Assembly: GCA_905236835.1 (NCBI GenBank)
Contig: CAJOQY010000334.1
Span: 1-16,945, forward strand
DNA length: 16,945 nucleotides
Direction: 5' to 3'
DNA from: an uncultured Oscillibacter sp.
Lineage (GTDB): Bacteria; Bacillota; Clostridia; Oscillospirales; Oscillospiraceae
Shown: positions 1-8,610 of the stretch, in pieces
How positions within the stretch are numbered: position 1 is the stretch's first letter
Layout: each line of letters begins with the position of its first letter
Position numbers and translations under genes: made by a program
The notes under the pieces: model-generated
What the model saw: only the letters and a program-made list of their open reading frames with translations
Database searches by the model: none
Told to the model about the DNA's origin: nothing

Positions 1-537
1 ATAATATTTTTTCTTGTCAGGATTCCAGACGATTTTCGGGTCTCTCTGATGTTCCTCATAATCATCGCGGGGGCCGAATAACGGCTTAGATAATTTTTGC
101 AATTTGCCGTTTTCGTCCAATACCGCCGCGCAGGTGTAAGGCGTGCGAACCCAGTTTTCGTCCCGGTGGTTGCCGGTGTAATAAAAATATAACTTGCTGT
201 CCACGGAAATCGCCGAGCCGGAATGCGTGCCTTTGTTGTCATATTCGCAATCCGGTTTGAGGCCGATCCCCTCATTTTGCCAGTGCATCAAATCCGGGCT
301 TGTGACGTGATACCAGTATTTTAAACCGTGTACCGCGCCCCACGGACACCATTGATAGCACAGATGCCATTTGCCCTCATGCAGGGCGAAGCCGTTGGGA
401 TCGCTGGACAGTCCCGTCACCGGCTGAACGTGGTATTTCTGCCGGTATACGGATTTTTGAATCCGGTCATATAAATCCCGGATTTCATCGGCGCTTTTCA
501 ATTCCCGGTAGCGCTCCTCGCGTGTCCACTCTTTCAT
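1..537 (-). CDS. scrB: Sucrose-6-phosphate hydrolase, GH32 family (5' part only)
   Basis: The 179 N-terminal residues are present and the gene runs off the left edge. I translated it from ATG at 537-535, which is preceded by an AAAGGGG ribosome binding site. The family hydrolyses beta-fructosides; the intracellular ScrB branch cleaves sucrose-6-phosphate to glucose-6-phosphate and fructose. Visible GH32 blocks are SSDPNGF (residues 44-50, with Asp46 as predicted nucleophile), GLKYWYHVTSPDLMHW (71-86), SGSAI (106-110), YYTGN (119-123) and the RDP motif (165-167, transition-state stabiliser). The EC motif holding the acid/base Glu lies outside the window. No signal peptide is seen, which fits a cytoplasmic enzyme. 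Oddity: the residue before the nucleophile is Ser, where GH32 usually has Asn (NDPNG). The family call is firm; substrate specificity is inferred from resemblance to ScrB proteins. Confidence 0.88.
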   Translation of the reverse strand, partial: MKEWTREERYRELKSADEIRDLYDRIQKSVYRQKYHVQPVTGLSSDPNGFALHEGKWHLCYQWCPWGAVHGLKYWYHVTSPDLMHWQNEGIGLKPDCEYDNKGTHSGSAISVDSKLYFYYTGNHRDENWVRTPYTCAAVLDENGKLQKLSKPLFGPRDDYEEHQRDPKIVWNPDKKKYY

Positions 538-644
538 AATACGCTTTCCCCTTTCATTTTTACCGTGTCCGGATATTCGCGCGGTCAGGATCAGACGCGC
601 GGGATCAGGCCCGCGTATTCGATCCGTTTTCGGATACCGGATAT

Positions 645-672
645 ATTATAACATGATTTTATCATTTTGCAA
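645..672 (-). promoter_or_regulatory. Sigma-A promoter of the GH32 gene with palindromic spacer
   Basis: On the minus strand a -35 TTGCAA (672-667) and a -10 TATAAT (650-645) are separated by 16 bases. The spacer holds the palindrome ATGAT-AAA-ATCAT (653-665 on the plus strand), which could be an operator. A leader of about 100 bases follows, with small GC-rich inverted repeats such as ATCCG-AAAA-CGGAT (622-635). Confidence 0.65.
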
Positions 673-701
673 TCCGGGAATTAGTAATATTGGCCGAAGA
701 T

Positions 702-743
702 GATAAAAATATCCCCAACGGCAAGGGAAAAGCCGGAGGGGAT
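702..743 (-). terminator. Rho-independent terminator after clpC
   Basis: On the minus strand ATCCCC (743-738) pairs with GGGGAT (716-711), and GGC/GCC pairs inside it across a small internal loop. The sequence ATTTTTATC follows. It lies 16 bases past the clpC stop and is the natural end of the ctsR-mcsA-clpC transcript. Confidence 0.75.
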
Positions 744-758
744 TTGAATTTTTATATT

Positions 759-3239
759 TTATTTTGTCACGAGAATTTTTTGTTCGCCATCCAATGTGAG
801 TTTCGCGGTGTCGCCCTCATGGAGCGTACCGTCCAGCATACGTTCAGCGACGGCATCTTCCACTTTGTTTTGAATCGCCCGCCGCAGAGGACGCGCGCCG
901 TATTTGGGATCAAATCCCTCTTTGGCGAGTTCGGCAATCGCGTCGTCACTGGCGTCCAGCGTGATTCCCATGGCCGCCATGCGGTCCGAGACATTTTTCA
1001 ACATCCGCCGCGCGACTTCCCGAATATTTTCCTGTGTCAAAGGCCGGAATACGATAATATCATCGACGCGGTTTAAAAATTCAGGCCGGAATGTCCGTTT
1101 TAATTCGTCCAACACGGTTTCTTTTGTGCGCTGGAAATTACTTTCCGCGTCAAGATTGCCGTCATGATGGTCATGGGCGAAGCCTAATTTCGTTCCGGCG
1201 GCGGTCAGACTGCGCGCGCCGATGTTGCTTGTCATAATAATAATCGTATTCTTGAAATCCACCGTCCGGCCCTGTGAATCCGTCACACGCCCGTCATCAA
1301 GGATTTGTAATAATACATTCCAAACATCCTCATGGGCTTTTTCGATTTCGTCAAATAATATAACGGAATACGGGCGGCGGCGGACTTTTTCCGTTAATTG
1401 CCCGCCTTCCTCGTGTCCGACATATCCCGGCGGGGAGCCGATTAAACGCGATACGGTATGGCGTTCCATATATTCGGACATATCAATTCGGATCATAGCG
1501 CTTTCGTCGCCGAACATCGCCTCAGCCAGAGATTTGCATAATTCCGTTTTGCCGACGCCCGTCGGACCCAAGAATAAAAACGATCCCACAGGGCGTTTCG
1601 GGTCTTTCAATCCCACGCGGCCCCGGCGTATCGCCCGCGCCACGGCTTTGACGGCCTCATCCTGTCCGACGACGCGTTTGTGAAGCGTCTCTTCCATGCG
1701 TAATAATCTCTCACTCTCGTCTTCCGTCAAACGCTGTACGGGAATCCCGGTCCAGCTTGACACAACGGCGGCTATATCTTCCGCCGTGACAGGCCGGTGT
1801 CCGCCGCCGGATTTGCGGCGGTTTTCGCGTTCCGCCTCCGCCTGCTGTCTGTAATCGCGCTCTATATCGCGCAGTTTCGCGGCGGTCTCATAATCCTGAG
1901 CGGCAATCGCGGCGTCTTTGTCGCGCATTAAATTATTAATTTTCTCTTCCAGATTTTTCAATTCTTCCGATGGCTCATCCGCTTCCATGCGGACCCGTGA
2001 CGCGGCTTCGTCCATTAAATCAATCGCCTTATCCGGCAGAAATCTATCATTGATATAGCGCGCGGATAAATGCACAGCCGCTTCAAGAGCCTCATCCGTG
2101 ATTTTTAATTTATGATGATCCTCGTATCTCTCGCGCAAGCCTTTTAAGATTTCCAGATTGGCGTCCAAATCCGGCTCGTTGACTTGTACGGGCTGGAAAC
2201 GGCGTTCAAGAGCGGCGTCTTTTTCGATATAACGCCGGTATTCATTCAGCGTCGTCGCGCCGATTACGCGTATTTCACCGCGTCCAAGCGCGGGTTTGAT
2301 AATATTCGCCGCGTCCACCGCGCCCTCGGCTGATCCCGCGCCGACAATCGTGTGAAGTTCGTCGATAAATAAAATCACGTCACCGGATTTTTTCACTTCC
2401 GCCAGCATTTTTTTAATTCTTTCCTCAAATTCGCCGCGATATTTCGTCCCGGCTACCATGCCGGACAGGTCCATGGACAATATGCGTTTGTCTAACAATT
2501 CATCCGGCACGTCGCCCATGGCGATTTTGCGCGCCAGTCCCTCGGCGATGGCCGTTTTGCCGACGCCGGGTTCGCCGATTAAACACGGATTGTTTTTTGT
2601 CCGACGCGATAAAATCTGAATGACACGCTGAATCTCATTATCACGGCCAATCACGGGATCTAATTTATGATTTCTCGCGTCGGCTGTCAAATCACGGGTA
2701 AACTCGGCAAGCGTCTTGCCGGAAGCGCCGCCCCCGCCCATATGATTATTATTTTCGTCGCGCCGGTCACTGGAGCGAAACCGTCCGGCCTGCGCTCTTG
2801 GCGCGTTGTTCACTTTCTGCGTCAGACTGTTGCGCAATTTGCGAATATCGGCCCCGGCGGTTCGTAAAATCTGACAGGCCCGGTTATTGCCTTCCCGCAA
2901 TAAGCCGTCAAGCAAATGTTCCGTGCCGATTTGCGGCGTGCCGCCGCGCGCGGCGTCCTCCCACGCGATTTGCAAGACCCGATTGGCGCGCGGGCTGAAA
3001 TACTGCACGGGATTTGTGCCGGGATGTCCGGTCGGGAGCGCGCCGATTAAAATTTCCTCAATCATGTGACTGGTAAATCCGGCCTCTGTCAATACTTCAT
3101 AGGCGATTCCGGAATCTTTGCGGATCAATCCCAATAAAATATGCTCTGTGCCGACATAAGCGTGGCCCAGTTCCGCCGCCGCTTCCTGTGACAATTCAAT
3201 CACGCTTAAAGCGTCGCTTGTAAACTGCTGTTCATTCAT
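759..3239 (-). CDS. clpC: ATP-dependent Clp protease ATPase subunit ClpC
   Basis: This is an 826-residue Hsp100 unfoldase of normal ClpC length. Two Clp N-terminal repeats occupy about residues 1-140. The first AAA+ module has Walker A GEPGVGKT (222-229) and Walker B VILFIDE (288-294). A short UVR-type helical insert spans about 428-462. The second AAA+ module has Walker A GPTGVGKT (558-565), and a C-terminal D2-small domain follows. The tripeptide LGF (685-687) lies in the D2 loop that docks on ClpP, so it should feed substrates to ClpP. Glu32 and Glu107, in the two GTEH motifs, match glutamates that bind phospho-arginine in Bacillus ClpC. The ATG follows an AAGGA site at a longish spacing of about 12 bases. 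It is last in the ctsR operon, 24 bases after mcsA, and is probably CtsR-controlled. Confidence 0.97.
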   Translation of the reverse strand: MNEQQFTSDALSVIELSQEAAAELGHAYVGTEHILLGLIRKDSGIAYEVLTEAGFTSHMIEEILIGALPTGHPGTNPVQYFSPRANRVLQIAWEDAARGGTPQIGTEHLLDGLLREGNNRACQILRTAGADIRKLRNSLTQKVNNAPRAQAGRFRSSDRRDENNNHMGGGGASGKTLAEFTRDLTADARNHKLDPVIGRDNEIQRVIQILSRRTKNNPCLIGEPGVGKTAIAEGLARKIAMGDVPDELLDKRILSMDLSGMVAGTKYRGEFEERIKKMLAEVKKSGDVILFIDELHTIVGAGSAEGAVDAANIIKPALGRGEIRVIGATTLNEYRRYIEKDAALERRFQPVQVNEPDLDANLEILKGLRERYEDHHKLKITDEALEAAVHLSARYINDRFLPDKAIDLMDEAASRVRMEADEPSEELKNLEEKINNLMRDKDAAIAAQDYETAAKLRDIERDYRQQAEAERENRRKSGGGHRPVTAEDIAAVVSSWTGIPVQRLTEDESERLLRMEETLHKRVVGQDEAVKAVARAIRRGRVGLKDPKRPVGSFLFLGPTGVGKTELCKSLAEAMFGDESAMIRIDMSEYMERHTVSRLIGSPPGYVGHEEGGQLTEKVRRRPYSVILFDEIEKAHEDVWNVLLQILDDGRVTDSQGRTVDFKNTIIIMTSNIGARSLTAAGTKLGFAHDHHDGNLDAESNFQRTKETVLDELKRTFRPEFLNRVDDIIVFRPLTQENIREVARRMLKNVSDRMAAMGITLDASDDAIAELAKEGFDPKYGARPLRRAIQNKVEDAVAERMLDGTLHEGDTAKLTLDGEQKILVTK

Positions 3240-3263
3240 CTGATTTAAAATTCCTTCCTGATT

Positions 3264-3830
3264 TTATTCTTGCGCCTCAAATTGACGGATTTCGTCTCTG
3301 ATTTCGGCGGCGCGTTCAAAATTCTCGGCTTTGATCGCCTGTTTCATCTCATGGCGCAAGGCGTTGAGTTTCCGCGCTTTAGCGAACCGGTTTTCCGGCG
3401 CGCTTGTATTCGCGTTGATATTCGCGTCTGAACCGCCGGTTTCGCCGTCCGGCTTCGCGCTGTCCTGTTCCGGCGCGGACAACGCTGTCCCAAGAGCCGG
3501 AAAATCAGTAAAGAAATCGTCAAACGGATTGTCGAAAAATCCGCCCATCAAAGACGGCATCGGGCTGAAAAAGCTGTCCAGCCAGTTCCCGGCGTTCGCG
3601 TTGTCGCGGTTCATGCCGCGATTTCCGTTGGGAAGTCCGAAAAATCTGTTGTAATCATCAAAAAAGTTTTGGAATCCCCGTGCCATAGACTGTCTTTGCG
3701 CGTTGATTTTCCGTGTCAGACCCAGTTTCTCCGCGCATTCCGGGCATAAACTTTGTTCCTCGATTTTGCCATTGATATTGCTGTGGAAAAACACAGTCGC
3801 CTCATTCTTGCCACAATTTGAGCATTTCAT
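3264..3830 (-). CDS. mcsA: McsA-like zinc-finger/UVR protein
   Basis: The protein has 188 residues. The N-terminus has two CXXC pairs (Cys3/Cys6 and Cys29/Cys32) that form a treble-clef-like zinc site. The C-terminus (about 154-186) is a UvrB/UvrC (UVR) helical motif. In Bacillus, McsA activates the arginine kinase McsB and modulates CtsR and ClpC. Here the central 110 residues are a low-complexity linker rich in Asn, Gly, Phe, Asp and Pro, and contain no cysteine, whereas Bacillus McsA has a second CXXC pair there. No mcsB follows, so the role is probably a ClpC/CtsR adaptor without the kinase partner. The ATG has AGGAGG 9 bases upstream. The gene lies 106 bases after ctsR and 24 before clpC. 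Confidence 0.87.
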   Translation of the reverse strand: MKCSNCGKNEATVFFHSNINGKIEEQSLCPECAEKLGLTRKINAQRQSMARGFQNFFDDYNRFFGLPNGNRGMNRDNANAGNWLDSFFSPMPSLMGGFFDNPFDDFFTDFPALGTALSAPEQDSAKPDGETGGSDANINANTSAPENRFAKARKLNALRHEMKQAIKAENFERAAEIRDEIRQFEAQE

Positions 3831-3936
3831 AACAGATTGCCTCCTGTAAATTTTAAATTTAGTTTTAATTTTAATGTTTCATCCCGCGAATATTTATGAA
3901 TATTATTATTTATAGTATACGCGCGCGGACAGAAAA

Positions 3937-4389
3937 CTACACCTGTAAAATCAGGGCGTTTTTTAAAATATCCGCCCGCACGGTGTCCCGCGCGTCTTTC
4001 GGGACCGCGTTCAACGCCCTGTCATGAATCACGGCCAGCAACAGCCGCGCGGTATGTTCGTCTAATACGTCCGTATGCAATAAATTACTCAGCATGGCGC
4101 GCGCCGACGTGAAATCAATTTCCGCGCCGATACTGTTGATAACGTGCATCAATACCGTCTCGCGGTCCACATGAACCCGCGTGATTTTAATATATCCGTT
4201 GCCGCCCCGTCTGCTTTCGACGATATAACCGCGCTCCGGTGAAAACCGCGTGGACATGACGTAATTAATCTGACTCGGCACACAGTGAAACCGGTTTGCC
4301 AGATCGCCGCGCCGCACCTCCAAGACGCCGTTTTCGGCCTCGTCAAGAGATTCTTGTAAAAACGCGGCGATTAAATCCGAAATCCCCAC
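3937..4389 (-). CDS. ctsR: Heat-shock transcriptional repressor CtsR
   Basis: The protein has 150 residues. It is a winged helix-turn-helix repressor of class III heat-shock genes that binds tandem RGTCAAA heptads. Diagnostic stretches are the recognition region CVPSQINYVMSTRFSPERGY (36-55) and the wing ESRRGGNGYIKI (58-69), followed by a C-terminal dimerisation domain. The start is GTG at 4389-4387, with AAAGGAGG 8 bases upstream; starting there gives the conserved GISDLI N-terminus. In Bacillus the wing tip is a run of four glycines that acts as heat sensor; here the third is Asn64. The gene is first in its operon and its own promoter carries a CtsR box, so autoregulation is expected. Confidence 0.95.
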   Translation of the reverse strand: MGISDLIAAFLQESLDEAENGVLEVRRGDLANRFHCVPSQINYVMSTRFSPERGYIVESRRGGNGYIKITRVHVDRETVLMHVINSIGAEIDFTSARAMLSNLLHTDVLDEHTARLLLAVIHDRALNAVPKDARDTVRADILKNALILQV

Positions 4390-4423
4390 GCGAACCGCCT
4401 CCTTTCTGATATTTTGATTTTTA

Positions 4424-4446
4424 TTTGACTTTGACTTTCTTTAACC
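4424..4446 (-). promoter_or_regulatory. CtsR operator of the ctsR operon (three heptads)
   Basis: Read on the minus strand, GGTTAAA (4446-4440), spacer GAA, AGTCAAA (4436-4430) matches the CtsR consensus RGTCAAA-NAN-RGTCAAA with one mismatch. A third AGTCAAA (4430-4424) overlaps the second by one base. The site begins about 16 bases after the -10, placed to block transcription start. Confidence 0.9.
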
Positions 4447-4461
4447 TTTGTTCTGAAAGCA

Positions 4462-4489
4462 AGTATATCATAAAATTTCCCGTTGTCAA
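4462..4489 (-). promoter_or_regulatory. Sigma-A promoter of ctsR-mcsA-clpC
   Basis: On the minus strand -35 TTGACA (4489-4484) and -10 TATACT (4467-4462) are 16 bases apart. Transcription should start near 4455, just ahead of the CtsR box. Confidence 0.85.
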
Positions 4490-4497
4490 GAGAATAT

Positions 4498-4514
4498 TTT
4501 GACTTTTTCTGACC
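4498..4514 (-). promoter_or_regulatory. Second CtsR-like site upstream of the -35
   Basis: The minus strand reads GGTCAGA-AAA-AGTCAAA, with one mismatch in the first heptad of the CtsR consensus. It lies 8 bases upstream of the ctsR -35. Together with the downstream box it would flank the promoter. The match is clear but occupancy is inference. Confidence 0.55.
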
Positions 4515-4559
4515 AAATTTGTAAACAATCTGTAAACATACTCTGTCATTCACTTTAGG

Positions 4560-4600
4560 AAAAGTCCCCCCCTATCCTAATAATTGATAGGAATAGGACA
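4560..4600 (-). terminator. Probable terminator after clpB
   Basis: On the minus strand GTCC (4599-4596) and CCTATC (4591-4586) pair with GATAGG (4576-4571) and GGAC (4567-4564), with an asymmetric internal loop. Only a short TTTT follows. On the plus strand the same arms are followed by GGGG and AATTTTT. It separates clpB from the ctsR promoter; strength is uncertain because the T tract is short. Confidence 0.5.
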
Positions 4601-4655
4601 GAGGGGAATTTTTAATGAAATCCAAGGGGGAAAATCAGAAAAGCGGATTTTGTTT

Positions 4656-7250
4656 TTAATTCACTGTCAGTTCCCCGTTTTGTATATCCACGGTCAAATC
4701 CGTACCCGGCTGAATATCCCCGGCGATGATTTTGCGGGAAATCAGCGTCTCAACGGTATGCTGTACATAACGCCGCAGGGGACGCGCGCCGTAAATCGGA
4801 TCATAAGCGCGCTCGATGATTTCATATTTGGCCGCGTCCGTGAGATGGACTGTCAATTGCTGTCCGGACAGACGGTTGTTTAAATCATGGATCAACAGAT
4901 CAATAATATGAGTGATATTCTCCCGCGTCAGGGGTTTATAGAATATAATCTCATCCAGACGGTTCAGAAATTCCGGACGGAAAGAGCGTTTTAATAATTC
5001 GCCGACCTGATTCCGGGCGTCCGGACGGATTTCCCCGTTTTCGTCAATGCCGTCTAATAAAAACTGACTGCCCAGATTGGATGTTAATATGATAATCGTA
5101 TTTTTAAAATCCACCGTGCGGCCCTGACTGTCCGTGATTCTGCCGTCGTCCAAGACTTGCAGTAAAATATTAAACACGTCCGGATGGGCTTTTTCGATTT
5201 CGTCAAATAATACCACGGAATACGGCTTGCGGCGCACGGCTTCCGTCAACTGTCCGCCTTCTTCGTAGCCGACATATCCCGGAGGCGCGCCGATTAAACG
5301 CGATACGGAAAATTTTTCCATGTATTCGCTCATGTCAATGCGGACCAGATTTTTTTCGCTGTCAAATAACGCTTCGGCCAGCGTTTTAGCCAGTTCCGTT
5401 TTGCCCACGCCTGTGGGACCCAGAAATAAAAACGAACCAATCGGCTTATTGGGATCCGCGATTCCGGCGCGGCTTCTCAAAATCGCCTCGGATACCAGAC
5501 GGACGGCTTCATCCTGTCCGATTACGCGTTTGTGTAAAATCTCTTCCAGACGCAGTAATTTTTCCCGTTCGCCCTCCATCAAACGGGATACCGGGATCCC
5601 CGTCCAGCGTTCAATAATGCGGGCGATTTCTTCTTCAGTGACTTTGTCGCGCAGAAGTGAACGCGCCTTGCTGTCGTGCGTCAGTTTTTCTTGTTGTTCC
5701 AGTTCTTTTTTCAAAGCGGGAATTTTGCCGTATTGCAATTCGGCGGCTTTATTCAAATCATATTCGCGCTGAGCTTGTTCCAACCGCGCGTTGGCGGCTT
5801 CCAACTCCTGACGGAGTTTTTGAACTTTGCCAATCGCTTTCTTTTCGTTGTCCCATTGCGCTTTTTTCGCGGAAAATTCCTCCCGCATATCAGACAATTC
5901 GCGCTGTATTCGCGTCAGATGTTCGCCGGAAAGCGCGTCATCCTCTTTTTTCAAGGCCGCTTCCTCGATTTCATGCTGGATAATTTTTCTTTGAATAATA
6001 TCTAATTCCGTTGGCATGGAATCTATTTCGGTTCTGATCATAGCGCAGGCTTCGTCCACTAAATCTATCGCCTTGTCCGGCAAAAATCGATCGGATATAT
6101 ATCTGTCGGACAGCGTGGCGGCGGCGATCAACGCCCCGTCCGTGATTTTTACGCCGTGATAGACTTCATAGCGTTCTTTTAAACCGCGCAGAATCGCGAT
6201 TGCGTCCTCGACATTCGGTTCGTTGACCATGACCGGCTGAAATCTGCGTTCCAACGCGGCGTCTTTTTCGATATATTGCCGGTATTCGTCAAGCGTCGTC
6301 GCGCCGATGCAATGCAGTTCGCCGCGCGCCAGCATGGGTTTTAATAAATTTCCGGCGTCCATACTGCCTTCGGTTTTGCCCGCGCCGACAATCGTGTGTA
6401 ATTCGTCGATAAATAATATAATTTTCCCGTCGCTTTTGCGGACTTCGTTCAAAACAGCTTTTAATCTTTCCTCAAATTCGCCCCGGTATTTCGCCCCGGC
6501 GATTAAACTGCCCATGTCCAGCGCGAAAATGGTCTTGTCTTTTAAACTGTTCGGCACGTCGCCTTTGACGATTCTCTGCGCCAGTCCCTCGGCGATGGCC
6601 GTCTTGCCAACGCCCGGCTCGCCGATTAATACCGGATTATTTTTGCTTTTGCGTGATAAAATGCGAATGACATTCCGGATTTCGTCATCACGCCCGATTA
6701 CCGGATCTAAATTATTTTGGCGCGCCCGTTCGACAAGATCCGCCCCGTATTTTTTCAGCGCGGCGTAAGTCTCCTCCGGATTGTCGCTGGTCACGCGCTG
6801 GTTTCCCCGCACGGACGCCAGCGCTTTTAATACTTTTTCCCGGTTCAGATTGTAAATCCGGAATATTTCTTTTAATATATGATCCGGATATTCCAATAAG
6901 CCCAAGAATATATGTTCAACGGAGATATATTCGTCCCGCATGGACGCCGCCGCGTCTTCCGCGCCGTCCAACGCCTTGTCCACGTCCTGAGAAATATATA
7001 CTTTCCCGGCCTCCCGGCCCGCGCCGTATACCTTTGGTAATTTATCAATTTCCGACTGTACGGAAGATTGAAAATTATCAACCGGCGTTCCCATGGCTGT
7101 TAATATCTGGGGGATCAGTCCTCCGGCGTCATCCAGTAACGCCTTTAAAATATGAACCTGTTCAATTTGCTGGTTTCCGTGTTCTCTCGCGATGTCCTGC
7201 GCGTTTTGTATCGCTGACAGGGATTTTTGCGTCAATTGATTCATATTCAT
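4656..7250 (-). CDS. clpB: Chaperone disaggregase ClpB
   Basis: This is an 864-residue Hsp100 of normal ClpB length. With DnaK it extracts and refolds aggregated proteins in an ATP-driven threading reaction. An N-terminal Clp repeat domain spans about 1-150. The first AAA+ module has Walker A GEPGVGKT (210-217) and a Walker B ILFIDE near 278-283. The long middle coiled coil that ClpC lacks spans about 405-530. The second AAA+ module has Walker A GPTGVGKT (611-618). The D2 loop after TSNLGSQ carries no LGF/IGF tripeptide, so it should not dock on ClpP. The ATG has GGGAGG 8 bases upstream. The gene is monocistronic between its CtsR-controlled promoter and the hairpin near 4560-4600. Confidence 0.97.
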   Translation of the reverse strand: MNMNQLTQKSLSAIQNAQDIAREHGNQQIEQVHILKALLDDAGGLIPQILTAMGTPVDNFQSSVQSEIDKLPKVYGAGREAGKVYISQDVDKALDGAEDAAASMRDEYISVEHIFLGLLEYPDHILKEIFRIYNLNREKVLKALASVRGNQRVTSDNPEETYAALKKYGADLVERARQNNLDPVIGRDDEIRNVIRILSRKSKNNPVLIGEPGVGKTAIAEGLAQRIVKGDVPNSLKDKTIFALDMGSLIAGAKYRGEFEERLKAVLNEVRKSDGKIILFIDELHTIVGAGKTEGSMDAGNLLKPMLARGELHCIGATTLDEYRQYIEKDAALERRFQPVMVNEPNVEDAIAILRGLKERYEVYHGVKITDGALIAAATLSDRYISDRFLPDKAIDLVDEACAMIRTEIDSMPTELDIIQRKIIQHEIEEAALKKEDDALSGEHLTRIQRELSDMREEFSAKKAQWDNEKKAIGKVQKLRQELEAANARLEQAQREYDLNKAAELQYGKIPALKKELEQQEKLTHDSKARSLLRDKVTEEEIARIIERWTGIPVSRLMEGEREKLLRLEEILHKRVIGQDEAVRLVSEAILRSRAGIADPNKPIGSFLFLGPTGVGKTELAKTLAEALFDSEKNLVRIDMSEYMEKFSVSRLIGAPPGYVGYEEGGQLTEAVRRKPYSVVLFDEIEKAHPDVFNILLQVLDDGRITDSQGRTVDFKNTIIILTSNLGSQFLLDGIDENGEIRPDARNQVGELLKRSFRPEFLNRLDEIIFYKPLTRENITHIIDLLIHDLNNRLSGQQLTVHLTDAAKYEIIERAYDPIYGARPLRRYVQHTVETLISRKIIAGDIQPGTDLTVDIQNGELTVN

Positions 7251-7294
7251 TTTAAAAGCCTCCCTGAGTTTATTTTATATATTTAAGATTTAAA

Positions 7295-7317
7295 TTTGAC
7301 TTTGACTTTCTTTGACT
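7295..7317 (-). promoter_or_regulatory. CtsR operator of clpB (three perfect heptads)
   Basis: On the minus strand AGTCAAA (7317-7311), spacer GAA, AGTCAAA (7307-7301) matches the CtsR consensus perfectly. A third AGTCAAA (7301-7295) overlaps by one base. The architecture is the same as at ctsR, with one heptad closer to consensus, so clpB is expected to be in the CtsR regulon. Confidence 0.93.
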
Positions 7318-7330
7318 TTTTATATTATTT

Positions 7331-7336
7331 AGTATA
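7331..7336 (-). promoter_or_regulatory. Likely -10 element of the clpB promoter
   Basis: TATACT on the minus strand lies 13 bases upstream of the CtsR box, close to its placement at ctsR. I see no good -35 at 16-18 bases (best is CACATT or ACACAT), so the promoter is weak or uses upstream AT-rich DNA. Confidence 0.5.
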
Positions 7337-7399
7337 ATTCATATATATGAACAATGTGTGAAAAAAATATGTCTAAATTGAAAATTTTCTCATTGCGGA

Positions 7400-7423
7400 C
7401 CGGAACTGTCCGGCTTCTTTTTT
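7400..7423 (+). terminator. Terminator-like hairpin between divergent clpB and lacI-type genes
   Basis: CCGGA (7400-7404), loop ACTG, TCCGG (7409-7413), then CTTC and six T. It points in the plus direction although no plus-strand gene ends here, and it sits 24 bases before the next promoter. It may insulate the regulator from readthrough or end a short unannotated transcript. Confidence 0.5.
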
Positions 7424-7446
7424 ATCCGTTTTTATTTGGTTTTGAT

Positions 7447-7474
7447 TTGACAAATTCCCGCTTCATGATATAAT
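7447..7474 (+). promoter_or_regulatory. Consensus sigma-A promoter of the LacI-type regulator operon
   Basis: -35 TTGACA (7447-7452) and -10 TATAAT (7469-7474) are both perfect, 16 bases apart. Such a strong promoter usually needs a repressor, and autorepression by the gene's own product is plausible. Confidence 0.85.
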
Positions 7475-7510
7475 GACAGAAAAATAAATAAATATTATAC
7501 TATCATCATA

Positions 7511-7520
7511 TATCATGATA
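7511..7520 (+). repeat. Palindrome TATCATGATA in the leader of the regulator operon
   Basis: A perfect 10-base palindrome lies between promoter and start codon, inside AT-rich DNA where ATCAT/ATGAT words recur. It could be an autoregulatory operator, but it lacks the central CG usual for LacI-family sites. Confidence 0.3.
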
Positions 7521-7548
7521 ATTATAATTCGCGCGGAAAGGAGTATAT

Positions 7549-8610
7549 ATGAAAAGAAAGGTGACGATTCAAGATATTGCGGATGAATTGGGCGTTTCCA
7601 GAAACACAGTTTCAAAGGCGCTGAATAATAACGGCGGACTCGCGGACGCCACCAGAGAGAGAATCCTGCGCAAAGCCGTCGAAATGGGTTATAAACACTT
7701 TTCTTATCTGAATACGCTTTCCAGTATTTCACCATCCGCCAATCACACGCGCGAAACGGAAAACCGGGAAATCTCACTGCTTGCCGCCGCGTTTCCGGAT
7801 CATTCCCATTTCGCGTCCCTCATGCTGGACAGCTTTCAGCAGGAAATTTCCGAGTTGGGTTATACCATGAATACTCACCGCGTCAGCGTGAAAAATCTGA
7901 AGGCCCATACTCTTCCGGCGACGTTCCGCCGCGAACGTTCCGCCGCGCTGATCTGTATCGAACTGTTTGACAGGCCATACGCGGAAATGGTCTGTTCGCT
8001 GGGGCTTCCCGTCCTGTTTGTGGACGGCCCCGCCATGACGCGCGGCTGCCGATCCCTTCCGGCGGATCAGCTTTATATGGATAATTCCAGTGAAATCGGC
8101 GGATTTGTCAGCGCGATGATCCAAAAGGGCAAACATAGAATCGGCTTCGCGGGCAATTACGAACATTGCCAGTCATTTTTTGAACGCTATACGGCGTTCA
8201 GATGCGCCATGATGTTCGCCGGTATGCCGGTCCGGGAATCTGACTGTATCAAAAGCAACGAGAAAGAGGAAATTTCAAAGCGCGTACAGGCTATGGAAAG
8301 CCTGCCGGATGTGTTTCTCTGCGCCAATGATTTTGTCGCTATGCACCTGATACAGGCGATACGGGACACGGGAAAATCCGTCCCGGAAGACGTGTGGATC
8401 TGCGGATTTGACGATTCCCCCGAATCCAGATTGATTTTGCCGCCTTTGACGACAATTCATATTCATACGCAGATTATGGCGTTTTCAGCCGTGCATTTAA
8501 TCATGTCACGCATTAAAGAGCCAAATTTGGATTACCGGATTATGCACACGCAGACGGATTTGATCGAACGGGAATCCACAGGCGGGAAACGGGAGGAAGT
8601 ATCCGGATGA
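7549..8610 (+). CDS. LacI-family transcriptional regulator
   Basis: The protein has 353 residues, normal for LacI/GalR regulators. The N-terminal helix-turn-helix is classic (TIQDIADELGVSRNTVSKAL, residues 6-25). A sugar-binding, periplasmic-binding-protein-like effector domain runs from about residue 75 to the end. Its family landmarks include LFVDG, KHRIGFAG, PDVFLCANDFVAMHLIQAI and PEDVWICGFDDSPESR. The ligand is probably a small carbohydrate but cannot be told from sequence. The ATG has AAAGGAG 5 bases upstream. Its stop overlaps the next gene's start as ATGA, implying translational coupling and a shared job. Confidence 0.93.
   Translation: MKRKVTIQDIADELGVSRNTVSKALNNNGGLADATRERILRKAVEMGYKHFSYLNTLSSISPSANHTRETENREISLLAAAFPDHSHFASLMLDSFQQEISELGYTMNTHRVSVKNLKAHTLPATFRRERSAALICIELFDRPYAEMVCSLGLPVLFVDGPAMTRGCRSLPADQLYMDNSSEIGGFVSAMIQKGKHRIGFAGNYEHCQSFFERYTAFRCAMMFAGMPVRESDCIKSNEKEEISKRVQAMESLPDVFLCANDFVAMHLIQAIRDTGKSVPEDVWICGFDDSPESRLILPPLTTIHIHTQIMAFSAVHLIMSRIKEPNLDYRIMHTQTDLIERESTGGKREEVSG

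Noticed and set aside
3911..3940. A promoter between ctsR and mcsA (TATACT at 3919-3914, minus strand)
   Set aside because: No acceptable -35 at 15-18 bases upstream; mcsA has a good ribosome binding site and fits as part of the ctsR operon.
690..7255. Long plus-strand open frames inside clpC, mcsA and clpB, such as 1222-1683, 5320-5772 and 6307-6768
   Set aside because: They are antisense to well-supported genes, have low-complexity Ser/Arg-rich products typical of reverse-frame translation, and lack good ribosome binding sites.
7354..7473. Small plus-strand frame of 39 codons before the LacI-type gene
   Set aside because: No ribosome binding site, crosses a terminator-like hairpin and the next promoter, and has no recognisable product.
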